Positions 9,224 through 19,894 of a DNA stretch of 64,000 nt are shown here, piece by piece (the stretch's first letter is position 1; each line of letters starts with the position of its first letter). The position numbers and the translations under genes are program-made. Under the pieces are notes generated by a model. The model saw only the letters and a list, made by a program, of their open reading frames with translations. It had not been told where the DNA came from and made no database searches. Source of the DNA: Moritella sp. 24 (GTDB taxonomy: Bacteria; Pseudomonadota; Gammaproteobacteria; Enterobacterales; Moritellaceae); NCBI RefSeq assembly GCF_018219155.1, contig NZ_CP056123.1, positions 1,249,505 through 1,313,504 on the forward strand. The letters are read 5' to 3'.

Positions 9224-10690
9224 ATGGAAAACTTTAAACACCTACCAGAACCATTCCGTATTCGTGTGATTGAACCAGTGAAACGTACGACGCGTGAATA
9301 TCGCGAACAAGCAATTTTAAAAGCAGGTATGAACCCATTTTTACTCGACAGTGAAGATGTATTTATTGATCTACTGACTGACAGTGGCACAGGTGCTATT
9401 ACACAACAGATGCAAGCGGCAATGTTGCTTGGTGATGAAGCATATAGTGGTAGTCGTAGCTATTATGCATTGGCGAATGCAGTGAAAGATATTTTTGATT
9501 ATGAACACACGATTCCGACTCACCAAGGTCGTGGTGCTGAACAAATTTATATTCCAGTGCTCATCAAAAAACGTGAAATGGAAAAAGGGTTAGATCGTAC
9601 TAAGATGGTCGCCCTGTCTAACTATTTCTTTGATACTACGCAAGGGCATACACAAGTAAATTGCTGTGTGGCGAAAAATGTATATACAGCAGAAGCGTTT
9701 AATACCGCGGTAAGTGCAGACTTTAAAGGTAACTTCGACCTTATTAAACTAGAAGAAGCTATCCTAGACGCTGGCGCGGTCAATGTACCTTATATTGTGA
9801 GCACGATTACGTGTAACTCTGCGGGTGGCCAACCTGTTTCTATTGCAAATTTAAAAGCGGTGTACGAGATAGCACAAAAGTATGACATCCCTGTGGTGAT
9901 GGATTCTGCACGTTATGCAGAGAATGCTTACTTCATTCAACAACGCGAAGAAGGTTATAAAAACTGGACAATTGAAGCGATCACGCGTGAGTCGTACAAA
10001 TATGCAGACGCCCTTGCCATGTCAGCGAAAAAAGATGCCATGGTACAAATGGGTGGCCTGCTTTGCTTTAAAGACGATTCGATGATGGATGCTTATAGAG
10101 AATGTCGTACTCTGTGTGTTGTTCAAGAAGGTTTCCCTACTTACGGTGGTCTAGAGGGCGGGGCAATGGAACGTCTTGCTGTTGGTCTTTATAATGGTAT
10201 GCGTCAAGAGTGGCTAGCCTATCGTATTGGTCAAGTGCAATATCTTGTCGATGGACTAGAAGGTATTGGTATCGTCTGTCAGCAAGCTGGTGGTCATGCC
10301 GCGTTTGTTGATGCAGGTAAATTACTGCCACATATCCCTGCGGGTCAATTTCCTGCACACGCCTTAGCTTGCGAGTTATATAAAGTAGCGGGTATTCGTG
10401 CGGTTGAGATCGGTTCGCTGCTCCAAGGTCGTGATCCAGCGACAGGCAAGCAACAGGCTTGTCCTGCGGAATTACTTCGACTTACTATTCCACGTGCGAC
10501 TTATACGCAAACGCATATGGACTTCGTTATTGAAGCCTTTCAAAAAGTGAAAGAAAATGCGGCAAACGTGAAGGGTCTGGATTTTACTTACGAGCCACCA
10601 GTACTTCGTCATTTTACTGCATTACTTAAAGAAGTTGAGACAGTACAAAAAACAAAGAAGGTAGAGGTTAGAGTTTTAGAAGAAGCTTAA
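9224..10690 (+). CDS. tnaA: Tryptophanase
   Basis: A PLP-dependent lyase of 488 residues converting L-tryptophan to indole, pyruvate and ammonia. The first 21 residues equal E. coli TnaA, and the alignment from memory is gap-free to the active-site lysine K270 in [21 protein letters not shown]-type loops and GHAAFVDAG are all present. The C-terminus carries about 17 extra residues (from ETVQKTKK) beyond the E. coli end. The upstream tnaC makes tyrosine phenol-lyase unlikely. No tnaB permease follows; a terminator comes directly after. Indole signalling is therefore likely in this organism. Confidence 0.97.
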   Translation: MENFKHLPEPFRIRVIEPVKRTTREYREQAILKAGMNPFLLDSEDVFIDLLTDSGTGAITQQMQAAMLLGDEAYSGSRSYYALANAVKDIFDYEHTIPTHQGRGAEQIYIPVLIKKREMEKGLDRTKMVALSNYFFDTTQGHTQVNCCVAKNVYTAEAFNTAVSADFKGNFDLIKLEEAILDAGAVNVPYIVSTITCNSAGGQPVSIANLKAVYEIAQKYDIPVVMDSARYAENAYFIQQREEGYKNWTIEAITRESYKYADALAMSAKKDAMVQMGGLLCFKDDSMMDAYRECRTLCVVQEGFPTYGGLEGGAMERLAVGLYNGMRQEWLAYRIGQVQYLVDGLEGIGIVCQQAGGHAAFVDAGKLLPHIPAGQFPAHALACELYKVAGIRAVEIGSLLQGRDPATGKQQACPAELLRLTIPRATYTQTHMDFVIEAFQKVKENAANVKGLDFTYEPPVLRHFTALLKEVETVQKTKKVEVRVLEEA

Positions 10691-10713
10691 CAATCACTTA
10701 TCGAAGATGACTA

Positions 10714-10744
10714 AAAAGCGCAAACATTTGTTTGCGCTTTTTTC
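10714..10744 (+). terminator. Rho-independent terminator of tnaA
   Basis: AAAAGCGCAAAC pairs with GTTTGCGCTTTT around a 4-base loop and runs into a T-tract, starting 23 bases after the tnaA stop. The following 250 bases up to the chemoreceptor gene hold nothing else that I can identify. Confidence 0.85.
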
Positions 10745-11007
10745 GTTGTTTAAGTAACACTAATTATTTTATGATTTTTTATTCATGTTTCACGAACAAT
10801 GGTCGATACGCTACCTTGTGTCATTGATGGATTATTCAGAGCATTCTTATTATTAGGACGTAATAAATAGAGAATGAAGACAGTAACGAGGAATATGGGG
10901 TTAATTAAAATCATATTCTAAGTTGTTAGACACAACCGCTGTTAATTTTATGGATGCAAATTATCTCAGCAGTTAATCTCAAATCTATCTAATTGTGGAA
11001 TAAAATA

Positions 11008-12918
11008 ATGGTAAAAAATTTAGGGTTCAAAAAAGTCATCATATTGTCAGTTGTCATCTTGCTGACCGCTATTTTACTGGTTTCTAATGTAATTTCTTAT
11101 AATATAATTAAATCTAAAACGATTGAAGATGTGAACCTGCTATCGAGTTCAATCGTAAACTACGAAGCGAATAAAATCGAAGATTGGTTTACAACAAAAA
11201 CGAATGCGCTTAATGCTATTTCTCAAAAATATAAATCAAATAGCCTTGGTGATGATTACGTCACAATTGCGCGACTTATAAAAGAAACCAGTGGTTTTGC
11301 GAGCGTATTTTTCTCATTTGATGACGGTGTTACGTATTCTACCGCTCGAAACGCAGACTGGGTTAATGGCGTGGCGATTACGGCTCGTTATGATGCACGT
11401 AAACGCCCTTGGTATACCAAAGGTAAGAACACTGCAACGCTAGATGTAACGGATGTTTATAATGCTAGAAGTACGGGTCTTCCGATTATTTCAGTCGTGC
11501 GTAATATCGGTAACGGTGTGTTATTAGGTAATATTGGTTTAGAAATTCTTGAAAAAACAGTTAAAAATGTGAATTACCCAGGTTCTGTTACCGCAATTAT
11601 GGATAGTGATGGTAATGCATTAGCATCTAATTCACTCGCTTTGAAAACGGGAGTGAATTTTTCAGATATCGGTATGGGTAATGTTAAAACCGGCATGTTA
11701 AGTCAGCATGCGAACACAACCGCTTATACGTTAGGTGGCGTTGATAAATTAGCCTTTACGCAAGAAATTACTCTGATTAATGGTAAACGATGGTACTTAT
11801 TTATTGGTGTTGATAAATCAGTTGCTTATGCCGAAGTTGATGAGGCGTTAGAAACTACTTTGCTCGTGTCAGCTATCATGCTTGCAGTAGGTCTGTTCTT
11901 GACTATCACGATACTGAACAGAGCATATCGCCCAATCATATCATTGAAAGAAGTGGTGATGGATTTATCAAAAGGTAATGGCGATTTAACGCGTCGTTTA
12001 CCGGTAGAAAGTAACGATGATTTAGGTGACATCTCGGCCGGTATTAATGCCTTTATTACGAACCTGCAAACCTTGATGTTAGAGATCGAGAACTCTTCAC
12101 AGCATATTTCAGAAAGTGTAGGCAAACTAGAACAGCAAACGACAAGCAACAATCAAGTATTGGATGCGCATTCAATTGAAACAGACCAAATCGCAGCCGC
12201 AGTAGAAGAAATGAGTGCTACGGCCAATGATGTTGCGAGTAATGCTGGGGAAGCGTCACAATTTACCGATGCAATGAATAAGCAGGTTGGTTCATCAAAA
12301 GTGACGGTTACAACGACCACATCAACAGTCTCTCAGTTGGTTGAAAATGTAGAAAACTCATCAAAAAGTATTCAAGATATTGAAAAAGATACACAAGCTA
12401 TCACGAAAGTGCTTAATGTGATTGGTGAGATTGCTGAACAAACAAATCTACTCGCGCTTAACGCTGCAATTGAAGCCGCACGCGCTGGTGAGCAAGGTCG
12501 TGGTTTTGCTGTTGTCGCAGATGAAGTACGTGCGCTAGCGGCGAGAACACAGGTCAGTACGGCTGAAATTAAAGAAACATTGGATGCATTAACAGCGGGT
12601 TCAAGTTCTGCTATTTTAGCGATGGATATGACACAAACAACGTGCCAACAAGCAGCCAAAAGTACGTATGCAGTCGCTGAGGATTTAGATAATATTGCCA
12701 GCTCTGTCACGCAGATAAATGATTTAAATACGCAAATAGCAACTGCGGCGGAAGAACAAAGTAGTGTGTCTAGTGAAGTCACTCGTAATATGACTGCGAT
12801 CCGTGAAATGGCGCAAGAGCTTGCTATAAACGGTCAATCTACTGCGCAAGAATCGGTTAATGTTGCTGTTGCCAATGAGCAATTAAAATCAATTGTGAGT
12901 CAATTTAAATTAAGATAA
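11008..12918 (+). CDS. Methyl-accepting chemotaxis protein (dCache type)
   Basis: An intact chemoreceptor of about 636 residues. It has TM1 at about residues 8-30 and a periplasmic double-Cache sensor (about 35-270, with RPWYTKGK and [13 protein letters not shown] typical of Cache). TM2 lies at about 280-302, then HAMP, and a signalling domain with the conserved hairpin tip [21 protein letters not shown] prefer the ATG at 11008; the TTG at 10993 would add 5 residues. The ligand is unknown; Cache sensors often bind amino acids or organic acids. The broken receptor at 24.7-26.7 kb is a paralogue. Confidence 0.92.
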   Translation: MVKNLGFKKVIILSVVILLTAILLVSNVISYNIIKSKTIEDVNLLSSSIVNYEANKIEDWFTTKTNALNAISQKYKSNSLGDDYVTIARLIKETSGFASVFFSFDDGVTYSTARNADWVNGVAITARYDARKRPWYTKGKNTATLDVTDVYNARSTGLPIISVVRNIGNGVLLGNIGLEILEKTVKNVNYPGSVTAIMDSDGNALASNSLALKTGVNFSDIGMGNVKTGMLSQHANTTAYTLGGVDKLAFTQEITLINGKRWYLFIGVDKSVAYAEVDEALETTLLVSAIMLAVGLFLTITILNRAYRPIISLKEVVMDLSKGNGDLTRRLPVESNDDLGDISAGINAFITNLQTLMLEIENSSQHISESVGKLEQQTTSNNQVLDAHSIETDQIAAAVEEMSATANDVASNAGEASQFTDAMNKQVGSSKVTVTTTTSTVSQLVENVENSSKSIQDIEKDTQAITKVLNVIGEIAEQTNLLALNAAIEAARAGEQGRGFAVVADEVRALAARTQVSTAEIKETLDALTAGSSSAILAMDMTQTTCQQAAKSTYAVAEDLDNIASSVTQINDLNTQIATAAEEQSSVSSEVTRNMTAIREMAQELAINGQSTAQESVNVAVANEQLKSIVSQFKLR

Positions 12919-12942
12919 TTTAGCTGTTCTAATCTGATGACA

Positions 12943-12977
12943 AAGCCATTAAGTATCAATGCTTAATGGCTTTTTTA
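12943..12977. terminator. Bidirectional terminator
   Basis: AAGCCATTAAG (12943-12953) and CTTAATGGCTT (12962-12972) form an 11-bp stem with T-runs on both strands, between the convergent chemoreceptor and Dcu transporter genes. Confidence 0.85.
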
Positions 12978-12988
12978 TTACCTGTATT

Positions 12989-14317
12989 TTAACCAATAAC
13001 GACTTGGCCTAGGGCATACCCTAAAAGACACGCAGAAATAACACCAATTAAGCCGACAGACATGAATGAATGGTTAAAGTAGTACTTACCAATTTTCGTT
13101 GTGCCTGAGCTATCAAAGTTTACGGTCGCAATATCTGATGGATAGTTTGGAATAAAGAAATAACCGTATACCGCAGGCATTAAACCAATCACTAACGCAG
13201 GTTCGAGTCCTAACGCTAAGCCAACGGGTAACATCATTCGCGCTGTTGCTGCTTGTGAGTTGACCACGACCGACACGATAAACAGTGATAGTGCAAACGT
13301 CCAAGGGTGTAGTGTTACCATATCAACAATACCAGCTCTGAATTGCGGCATCGCGTATTGGAAGTAGGTATCAGACATCCATGCAATACCAAAAATAGCA
13401 ATCGCAGCGACCATACCAGATTTGAACACCACGCCATTAGGCACATCGCGCGGGTCTGTTTTAGTGGCAAGTAAAATTACACCACCAAACGCTAACATCA
13501 TCATTTGGATCACCACCGACATTTTGATTGGCGCAGCGCCTTCGGTGATAGTCCTTACTTCTGGCAGCATCGCAATCACAACGATAGACAAGATCGCACT
13601 TAAAAAGATAAGTACCGCATTACGTGCTTTAGCTGGCAGCTTTTCATCTAAAGAAGTTGATGTAGTGTTTAAGATTTTTTCACGCCAGATAGGATCTTTT
13701 AAGCGCGCTTGGTATTCCTCATCATCTTCTAATTCTTTACCACGACGTAGACTATAAAGAGACAGCATTAACGTACCAAATAAAGTCGACGGTACTGTCA
13801 CCATTAAGATAGAAATGAGGGTAATAGAAGAATCGATATCCACTAATTGTGCTAAATAAAAGACGACGGCTGCTGATAATGGGGATGCCGTGATCGCAAT
13901 TTGGGATGCTACTGATGCTGCAGCCATTGGACGCTCAGGGCGAATGCCATTTTTAAGTGCCACATCACCGATGATAGGCATGATGGAATAAACCGCATGA
14001 CCCGTTCCAAGCAGAAATGTCATGGTATAGGTAACAAAAGGGGCTATGAGTGTCACTCGTTTTGGGTTCTTTCTTAAAATGCGTTCCGCAATTTGCAGCA
14101 TGTATTTAAGCCCGCCAGCGGCTTCGAGAATCGATGCACAAGTGACAACCGCCAAGATAATCAGCATCACGGTCACTGGTGGAGACGTTGGTGGCATTTT
14201 GAAGATGAACACTTCAATCACCAAACCAATCCCTGATACAACGCCTAGACCTATTCCACCAAATCGAGAACCTATATAGAGCACGAGCAATAAAAATAGA
14301 AATTCAAAATACAACAT
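12989..14317 (-). CDS. Anaerobic C4-dicarboxylate carrier (DcuA/DcuB family)
   Basis: A 442-residue inner-membrane carrier aligning end to end with E. coli DcuA/DcuB. Family blocks include GGIGLGVVSGIGLVI, KNPKRVTLIAPFVTYTMTF, GTGHAVYSIMPIIGDVA and NGIRPERPMAAASVASQ. These carriers exchange fumarate, malate or aspartate for succinate during anaerobic fumarate respiration. It is monocistronic, divergent from the formate dehydrogenase fusion gene. I cannot decide between A and B from sequence alone. Confidence 0.9.
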   Translation of the reverse strand: MLYFEFLFLLLVLYIGSRFGGIGLGVVSGIGLVIEVFIFKMPPTSPPVTVMLIILAVVTCASILEAAGGLKYMLQIAERILRKNPKRVTLIAPFVTYTMTFLLGTGHAVYSIMPIIGDVALKNGIRPERPMAAASVASQIAITASPLSAAVVFYLAQLVDIDSSITLISILMVTVPSTLFGTLMLSLYSLRRGKELEDDEEYQARLKDPIWREKILNTTSTSLDEKLPAKARNAVLIFLSAILSIVVIAMLPEVRTITEGAAPIKMSVVIQMMMLAFGGVILLATKTDPRDVPNGVVFKSGMVAAIAIFGIAWMSDTYFQYAMPQFRAGIVDMVTLHPWTFALSLFIVSVVVNSQAATARMMLPVGLALGLEPALVIGLMPAVYGYFFIPNYPSDIATVNFDSSGTTKIGKYYFNHSFMSVGLIGVISACLLGYALGQVVIG

Positions 14318-14893
14318 ACTACCACCTAATGGTTAATTCCGTTGGGTGGAAAATATCGTATAAATAAGCTGGTTAAATTGAGCTGTTTCGCATATTGGAT
14401 ACAGAGAATAATTATCTCATGCTGAGTTGATGTTAAATAAGGTTTTGATTAATAATGAAATAGTGACTCAGTAATGTGACCGACTAATAACAATTCGAGC
14501 GTCATTCACAGACTGAAACACATATTAGATAAATTATTTTAATCGTAAGGACTTTGTTGCTATACCGCTATTGACTCTAGAGAGTTAAGCACTGCCGAAG
14601 ATCGTGCTAATCAGAGCGTGGTTAGCTTGTAATTTCATTTGTGCTATCACTGTGTCGTCTACATGCCCGAATTAATAAAGTGAAAGTGTTCCACATCAAA
14701 GCATTTTATTCCATTAGAGGTAGACTGGTTGAATAATTAAAATCGATGATTTTATTCATCACCCTCTAGCAACTGCCATTCGCTTAACGCGAAGAATAAA
14801 ACGTGTTTGATCGTAGATCTAGCAGCATAGCGAAATATGATTGAGTTCGACAATTAAAATGATGCAGTGCAGAGAACTTTAAAGAGGCAATCA
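14318..14893. promoter_or_regulatory. Divergent intergenic region between dcu and fdh genes
   Basis: A 576-bp gap with no convincing ORF. It must hold both promoters. The only structured element I see is the palindrome TAAAATC-GAT-GATTTTA at about 14738-14754, which could be an operator. TTGATGTTAAATAA near 14426 resembles half an FNR site but does not match the full consensus. Start selection for the downstream gene is set by AGAGG at 14883-14887. Confidence 0.4.
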
Positions 14894-17800
14894 ATGATAA
14901 ATGTCATGTTCAACGGGCAAGCATTTCCCGTCAATGCGCATCAAACCTTACTTGAAGCGGCAACAAACTGTAATGTTGAAATTCCATCATTGTGTGGATT
15001 GAATAAAGGTGGCGAGAAAATTCCTTGCGACCTTTGTGTCGTCGATATTGCAGGGCAAGGTATTAAACGCGCGTGTGAAATAAATCCTGTAGAGGGGATG
15101 GCTGTGACAACTGCATCTGAAGCCTTGTCTGCACTGCGTCAAAAATCGTTAAACCGCATTCTTTCTGATCACTATGCCGATTGTGAAGCACCTTGTCAGA
15201 CAGCGTGTCCTGCTGGTGTCGATATTCAATCTTACCTTTATCATATATCTCAAAACGACCATGCTAAAGCCGTTGAAGTGATTAAGCGCACGCTGCCGAT
15301 GCCGCTGTCTATTGGTCGTGTTTGCCCTGCATTTTGTGAAACAGAATGTCGTCGTGGCCTCGTCGATGAGCCATTAGCCATTCGCCAATTAAAACGACAT
15401 TCTGCTGATATCGATCTGGACTCGCAAGAACAATACGTGCCGCCGAAGAAACCGACAAAAGGTGAATCGATAGCGGTGGTCGGTAGTGGGCCGGGTGGCT
15501 TGACCTGTGGTTATTACCTTACTAACGAAGGCTATGATGTTACCGTATTCGAATCTATGCCTGATGCAGGTGGTTGGCTACGATATGGCATTCCTGAATA
15601 TCGCTTACCGAAAGCCATTCTTGATAAAGAAATCGAGATCATGTGTCGTAACGGCATGCAGTTGCTGACCAATAAAAAATTGGGGCGTGATTTTACACTG
15701 ACACAACTGACTGAGGACTACGATGCAGTATGTTTGGCGGTTGGTGCGTCGCAAGCGGTTGATATGCAATATACGGGTAGTGACTTTGACGGTTGCTATT
15801 TAGGTGTCGATTACCTTAAAGATTACGTTACTGATGGCCACTACACGACAGGTAAAAAAGTAGCGGTAATTGGTGGTGGTAATACCGCTATTGATTGTGC
15901 GCGAACGGCAGTACGTGATGGTGCTGATACGACTTTGATTTATCGTCGAACCCGTGCTGAAATGCCAGCTGAAGATTATGAAATTTTAGAAGCTGAACAT
16001 GAAGGGGTTAAATTCCACTTCCTGACGAACCCAGTCGAAAACATCGCGAATGAAAACGGCCGTGTATGCGAAGTTAAACTAGAGAAAATGGCTTTGGGTG
16101 AACCCGATGCATCGGGCCGTCGCCGTCCAGAAAAAACAGGGGAGTTCTTTATCGAAGCCTTTGATACTGTGATTGCTGCGGTATCGCAAAAGCCTGACTT
16201 AAGCTTCATGGACAAAGAAACCTTAGACCTACCACTCACGCGTTGGAATACTCAAGATGCCCACCCTGAAACCATGCACTCGGGTGTTGGTAATGTCTTT
16301 AGTATTGGTGATTTTCGTCGTGGGCCTGCCACAGCAATCGAAGCGGTAGCGGATGGTCGTATTGCCGCAGAAGCGATTGACCGTTATTTCGATGGCGATA
16401 TGGAAAACATTCCGGTTAAACAATTTAACGCGCAAAAGGCCCGTAAATTAAAGCAGGTCGATTCAGCGCAGTTCGAAGGTATTAAACAAGTCATGCGCTC
16501 TGTCATGCCAGAGTTAAGCACACAAGAACGTGAGTTAAGTTTTGATGAAGTGGAAACTGGCTTTAGCAATGACGAGGCAGTGCGCGAAGCCGCTCGTTGT
16601 TTAGAGTGTGCCTGCCAAGCCAATACCGACTGTAAATTACGAGATTATGCGACAGAGTATACCGTTGCTGATACAGAAGTCAGTCAAGAAGGTTGCCAGA
16701 AGTTTGTCGTAGATAACAGTTCAGAATTTATCGTGTTTGATGCGAACCGTTGTATTAGCTGTGGGCAGTGTGTCGATGCCTGTAACGAGAAAGCTGTTCA
16801 TGGTGTACTTGGCTTCATGAAAAATGATGATGGCACCTCAGCTGCTAGTCCTCAATGCCGACCTGGTTTTGAAAACGGGTTTAGCATGGGGGATTCTAAC
16901 TGTGTGCAATGCGGTACATGTGTGCAAGTTTGCCCGACGGGTGCATTGGTCGATAGTCGTGATAAATCACAAGGTCGTATTGAAATGCTAAAACCTGTCG
17001 ATACCATTTGTACTTATTGTGGTGTGGGTTGTAAGTTGACGATGTTCGTTGATGAATCACAGAATAAGATCCGTTATGTGCAAGGTGCCAAAGATTCACC
17101 GGTTAATCAAGGTATGCTGTGTGTGAAAGGGCGTTTTGGTTTTGACTTTGTTAGCAGTAAAGAACGTCTTACCACGCCATTAATCCGTAAAAATGGTGAG
17201 TTACAACCTGCAAGTTGGGAAGAGGCTCTGTCGCTGGTGGCGACTAAATTTAATGCCATCAAAACGCAGCATGGTGGTAATGCTTTGGCGGGATTCTCGT
17301 CTGCGAAAACAACCAATGAAGATAACTTCGCATTTCAAAAATTCATTCGTCGTGAATTAGAAACCAACAATGTCGATCACTGTGCTCGTTTGTGTCACGC
17401 ATCAACGGTGACAGGTCTAGAAGCATCCATTGGCAGTGGTGCAATGACCAACGATATTCCGAGTATTCAACATTCGGATGTGGTGTTTATTATTGGTTCT
17501 GATACAACCTCTGCGCATCCCATCATTGCATCGCACATCAAAAACGCGATCCGTCACGGTAAAGCACGTTTGATTGTTGCTGATCCAAAACGCATTGATA
17601 TTGCTGATCATTCCGAATTGTATGTTGCGCACCGTCCGGGTACTGATGTGATGTTGATGAACGGCATCATGCAGCAAATTATTAAGAACGATTGGCATGA
17701 TAAAGCTTATATCGCAAATCGTACTGAAGGATTTGATGCGTTAAAAGCGGAGGTTATGTCAGACAATTATGCTCCGGACAAAGTCGAACTGATCACGGGC

Positions 17801-19096
17801 GTGAAAGCTCAAGATGTGATTAAAATGGCTGAAATGATCGGTACAGCGGAGCGAACCGCGGTGTATTACTCGATGGGTATTACGCAACATACCACAGGAC
17901 ATGACAATGTACGTTCTGTTGCTAACTTGCAAATGTTGTGTGGCAACATCGGAATTGAAGGTGGCGGCATTAACCCGTTACGTGGTCAATCTAACGTGCA
18001 AGGTGCTTGTGACATGGGGGCATTGCCAAATAATTTCCCCGGCTATCAGAAAGTATATACGCCAGAGATTCATGCCAAATTTGCGAAAGCGTGGAATAAA
18101 CCTAACTTGCCAAAAGAGTCTGGGTTAACGCTCACCGAAATCATTGATGCAGCGTGTCATGATGAAGTGAAATGTCTGTACGTCATGGGAGAAAACCCGG
18201 TACTGAGTGATCCAAATCAAGCCCATGTGATTGAAGGCATTGAGAAGCTGGACTTCCTGTTAGTACAAGATATTTTCTTAACAGAAACGGCACAATATGC
18301 GGATGTGGTATTACCTTCATGTTCATTTGCTGAAAAATCGGGCCACTTCACTAATACAGAACGTCGTGTTCAACGTATTTCGCCAGCGGTTAATCCTCCG
18401 GGTGAAGCGAAAGAAGACTGGGTGATTATTCAAGATATTGCTAATGCGATGGGCAGTGATTGGGTATATAAATCTGTACGTGATATTACGAAAGAGATCA
18501 CCCAGCTGACACCGCAATATGCTGGTATCCATTGGGATCGTGTAGGTAAAGATGGTGTGCAATGGCCTTGTGCTGATGGCGCAGATAAAGGCACACGCGT
18601 GATGCATACTGAACAGTTTACCCGTGGTAAAGGCGAGATGGCTGCAATTCCGTTCCGTTATGCGGCTGAATTACCGGATGATGAGTACCCGTTGATTCTG
18701 ACCACTGGCCGTTTACTAGAGCAGTTCCATACCGGCACCATGACACGTAAAACCAAAGGTTTAGACAACTTAGCTGGTCCGCGTGCGATGATCTCGGTGG
18801 CTGATGCAGAGCGATTAGGTGTGCGTAATGGTGAAATGCTGACAGTGTCGACACGTCGAGGTAGCATTGATACACCTGCGTTTGTGACGAAGCGAATGCA
18901 AGAGGGCGTGGTGTTTGTGCCATTCCATTTTGCAGAGTCACCAGCGAACCGATTGACGACAACTGCGACAGATCCACATGCTAAGATCCCAGAGTTTAAG
19001 GTTGCAGCAGTGAAAATTGAAAAGTCGCTGGTGGCCACAATGGCGTCGAACGCAAATGGAGTTGCAGAGAAACAACCTGAAGAAGCCAAGATGTAG
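14894..19096 (+). CDS. Formate dehydrogenase-like molybdoenzyme fused to GltD-like FAD/NAD(P) domain
   Basis: A 1400-residue fusion. Domains in order: a 2Fe-2S ferredoxin fold (C34, C45, C48, C61); a GltD-like Fe-S/FAD/NAD(P) oxidoreductase (Cys cluster near 97-105, FAD motif G197-S-G199-PGG, NAD(P) motif at G327-G329); a two-cluster 4Fe-4S ferredoxin (from C620 and C670); and a molybdopterin subunit with its own 4Fe-4S (C706, C709, C713). The Mo ligand position reads ARLCHAST, so Cys834 (codon TGT) replaces the selenocysteine of FdhF. It should couple formate oxidation to NAD(P) reduction, or the reverse, in one polypeptide. The ATG at 14894 has AGAGG 6 bases upstream; a GTG at 14867 is less likely. 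No fdhD or accessory subunit is adjacent. Confidence 0.88.
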   Translation: MINVMFNGQAFPVNAHQTLLEAATNCNVEIPSLCGLNKGGEKIPCDLCVVDIAGQGIKRACEINPVEGMAVTTASEALSALRQKSLNRILSDHYADCEAPCQTACPAGVDIQSYLYHISQNDHAKAVEVIKRTLPMPLSIGRVCPAFCETECRRGLVDEPLAIRQLKRHSADIDLDSQEQYVPPKKPTKGESIAVVGSGPGGLTCGYYLTNEGYDVTVFESMPDAGGWLRYGIPEYRLPKAILDKEIEIMCRNGMQLLTNKKLGRDFTLTQLTEDYDAVCLAVGASQAVDMQYTGSDFDGCYLGVDYLKDYVTDGHYTTGKKVAVIGGGNTAIDCARTAVRDGADTTLIYRRTRAEMPAEDYEILEAEHEGVKFHFLTNPVENIANENGRVCEVKLEKMALGEPDASGRRRPEKTGEFFIEAFDTVIAAVSQKPDLSFMDKETLDLPLTRWNTQDAHPETMHSGVGNVFSIGDFRRGPATAIEAVADGRIAAEAIDRYFDGDMENIPVKQFNAQKARKLKQVDSAQFEGIKQVMRSVMPELSTQERELSFDEVETGFSNDEAVREAARCLECACQANTDCKLRDYATEYTVADTEVSQEGCQKFVVDNSSEFIVFDANRCISCGQCVDACNEKAVHGVLGFMKNDDGTSAASPQCRPGFENGFSMGDSNCVQCGTCVQVCPTGALVDSRDKSQGRIEMLKPVDTICTYCGVGCKLTMFVDESQNKIRYVQGAKDSPVNQGMLCVKGRFGFDFVSSKERLTTPLIRKNGELQPASWEEALSLVATKFNAIKTQHGGNALAGFSSAKTTNEDNFAFQKFIRRELETNNVDHCARLCHASTVTGLEASIGSGAMTNDIPSIQHSDVVFIIGSDTTSAHPIIASHIKNAIRHGKARLIVADPKRIDIADHSELYVAHRPGTDVMLMNGIMQQIIKNDWHDKAYIANRTEGFDALKAEVMSDNYAPDKVELITGVKAQDVIKMAEMIGTAERTAVYYSMGITQHTTGHDNVRSVANLQMLCGNIGIEGGGINPLRGQSNVQGACDMGALPNNFPGYQKVYTPEIHAKFAKAWNKPNLPKESGLTLTEIIDAACHDEVKCLYVMGENPVLSDPNQAHVIEGIEKLDFLLVQDIFLTETAQYADVVLPSCSFAEKSGHFTNTERRVQRISPAVNPPGEAKEDWVIIQDIANAMGSDWVYKSVRDITKEITQLTPQYAGIHWDRVGKDGVQWPCADGADKGTRVMHTEQFTRGKGEMAAIPFRYAAELPDDEYPLILTTGRLLEQFHTGTMTRKTKGLDNLAGPRAMISVADAERLGVRNGEMLTVSTRRGSIDTPAFVTKRMQEGVVFVPFHFAESPANRLTTTATDPHAKIPEFKVAAVKIEKSLVATMASNANGVAEKQPEEAKM

Positions 19097-19147
19097 GGTT
19101 AGTTAGATGAGATTAACGGATTTAATTCGTTAATCTAATACGTTATA

Positions 19148-19181
19148 AAGCCATCAAGGGTAACCTTTGATGGCTTTTTTG
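19148..19181 (+). terminator. Terminator of the fdh fusion gene
   Basis: AAGCCATCAAGG pairs with CCTTTGATGGCTT, followed by T6. A weaker hairpin (GATTAACG at 19111-19118 with CGTTAATC at 19128-19135) precedes it. Confidence 0.8.
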
Positions 19182-19302
19182 TGAAAGAAATACGCAGCTA
19201 CTACCTATATTGTGATACTGTTTGTGCTAGATCATTGTGCTCATACTCGCTTAGTTGAACAATAGGGGTATTGGCAATTGAATCAATGATGGTTGTATTG
19301 AT

Positions 19303-19533
19303 ATGACAGATAAAAAGCTTATTCGTATTTTGAAAGTATTTATTGTTATCGGTATTTCACTCATATTATTTGGTCATTATTTATTGTCGTACACGGATTT
19401 TACCCAGCAACATGGTGTAACGGGCATTATGATTAGTGCGGGTTGTATTGCCTTAGGGTTTGCGTTCTCGTTACCAACAAAAATGTACCTGACTTTTGTG
19501 CTGGTTAAACGTGAAAGTGAGCAAAAACAATAA
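19303..19533 (+). CDS. Small two-helix membrane protein
   Basis: A 76-residue protein with two hydrophobic helices (about 9-29 and 40-60) and a charged C-terminal tail (KRESEQKQ). I do not recognise the family. It lies after the fdh terminator and may be co-transcribed with the tiny ORF starting 20 bases after its stop. Location in the inner membrane is inferred from hydrophobicity. Confidence 0.55.
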   Translation: MTDKKLIRILKVFIVIGISLILFGHYLLSYTDFTQQHGVTGIMISAGCIALGFAFSLPTKMYLTFVLVKRESEQKQ

Positions 19534-19552
19534 CAAAAGGGAATTGTAAATT

Positions 19553-19618
19553 ATGAAAGAAACAACTCGGTATTTGATTGTATTAGCCATGTTTGTCGCT
19601 GTTCTGGCATCTGATTAA
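19553..19618 (+). CDS. Putative 21-residue membrane peptide
   Basis: MKETTRYL then a fully hydrophobic stretch ending VLASD. AAGGGA lies 10-11 bases before the ATG. It is the size and shape of the single-span small membrane proteins known in enterobacteria, and directly follows another small membrane protein gene. No homologue is recognised; it could be chance. Confidence 0.35.
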   Translation: MKETTRYLIVLAMFVAVLASD

Positions 19619-19894
19619 TCACTTTCGAACGTACATAAAAAGACAATTTTTGATTAAAAGAACTGGGGATACTTGTTCTTATGCCATGACTACAGCCTGT
19701 TAACACTGACTGTATCTTATCGCGGACAATCAGAGCATTTATTGTATTCTAAGGCTAGTTTACTTCGTTATGTTATATCCGTTTTGTGATGTTAATGCTG
19801 CCATTACATGTACTTACATTTAAGCCGTTTACACTAAGATTAAGCTAACATAATATTCTCATCGATGTAGGCATCGATCACGAGATGTTCCGTA

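Noticed and set aside
14420-14450. FNR box between dcu and fdh genes
   Set aside because: Only one half-site (TTGAT) is present; the second half does not match ATCAA.
17417-18977. Minus-strand ORFs within the fdh fusion
   Set aside because: They overlap well-conserved molybdoenzyme coding sequence and show no family features or RBS.
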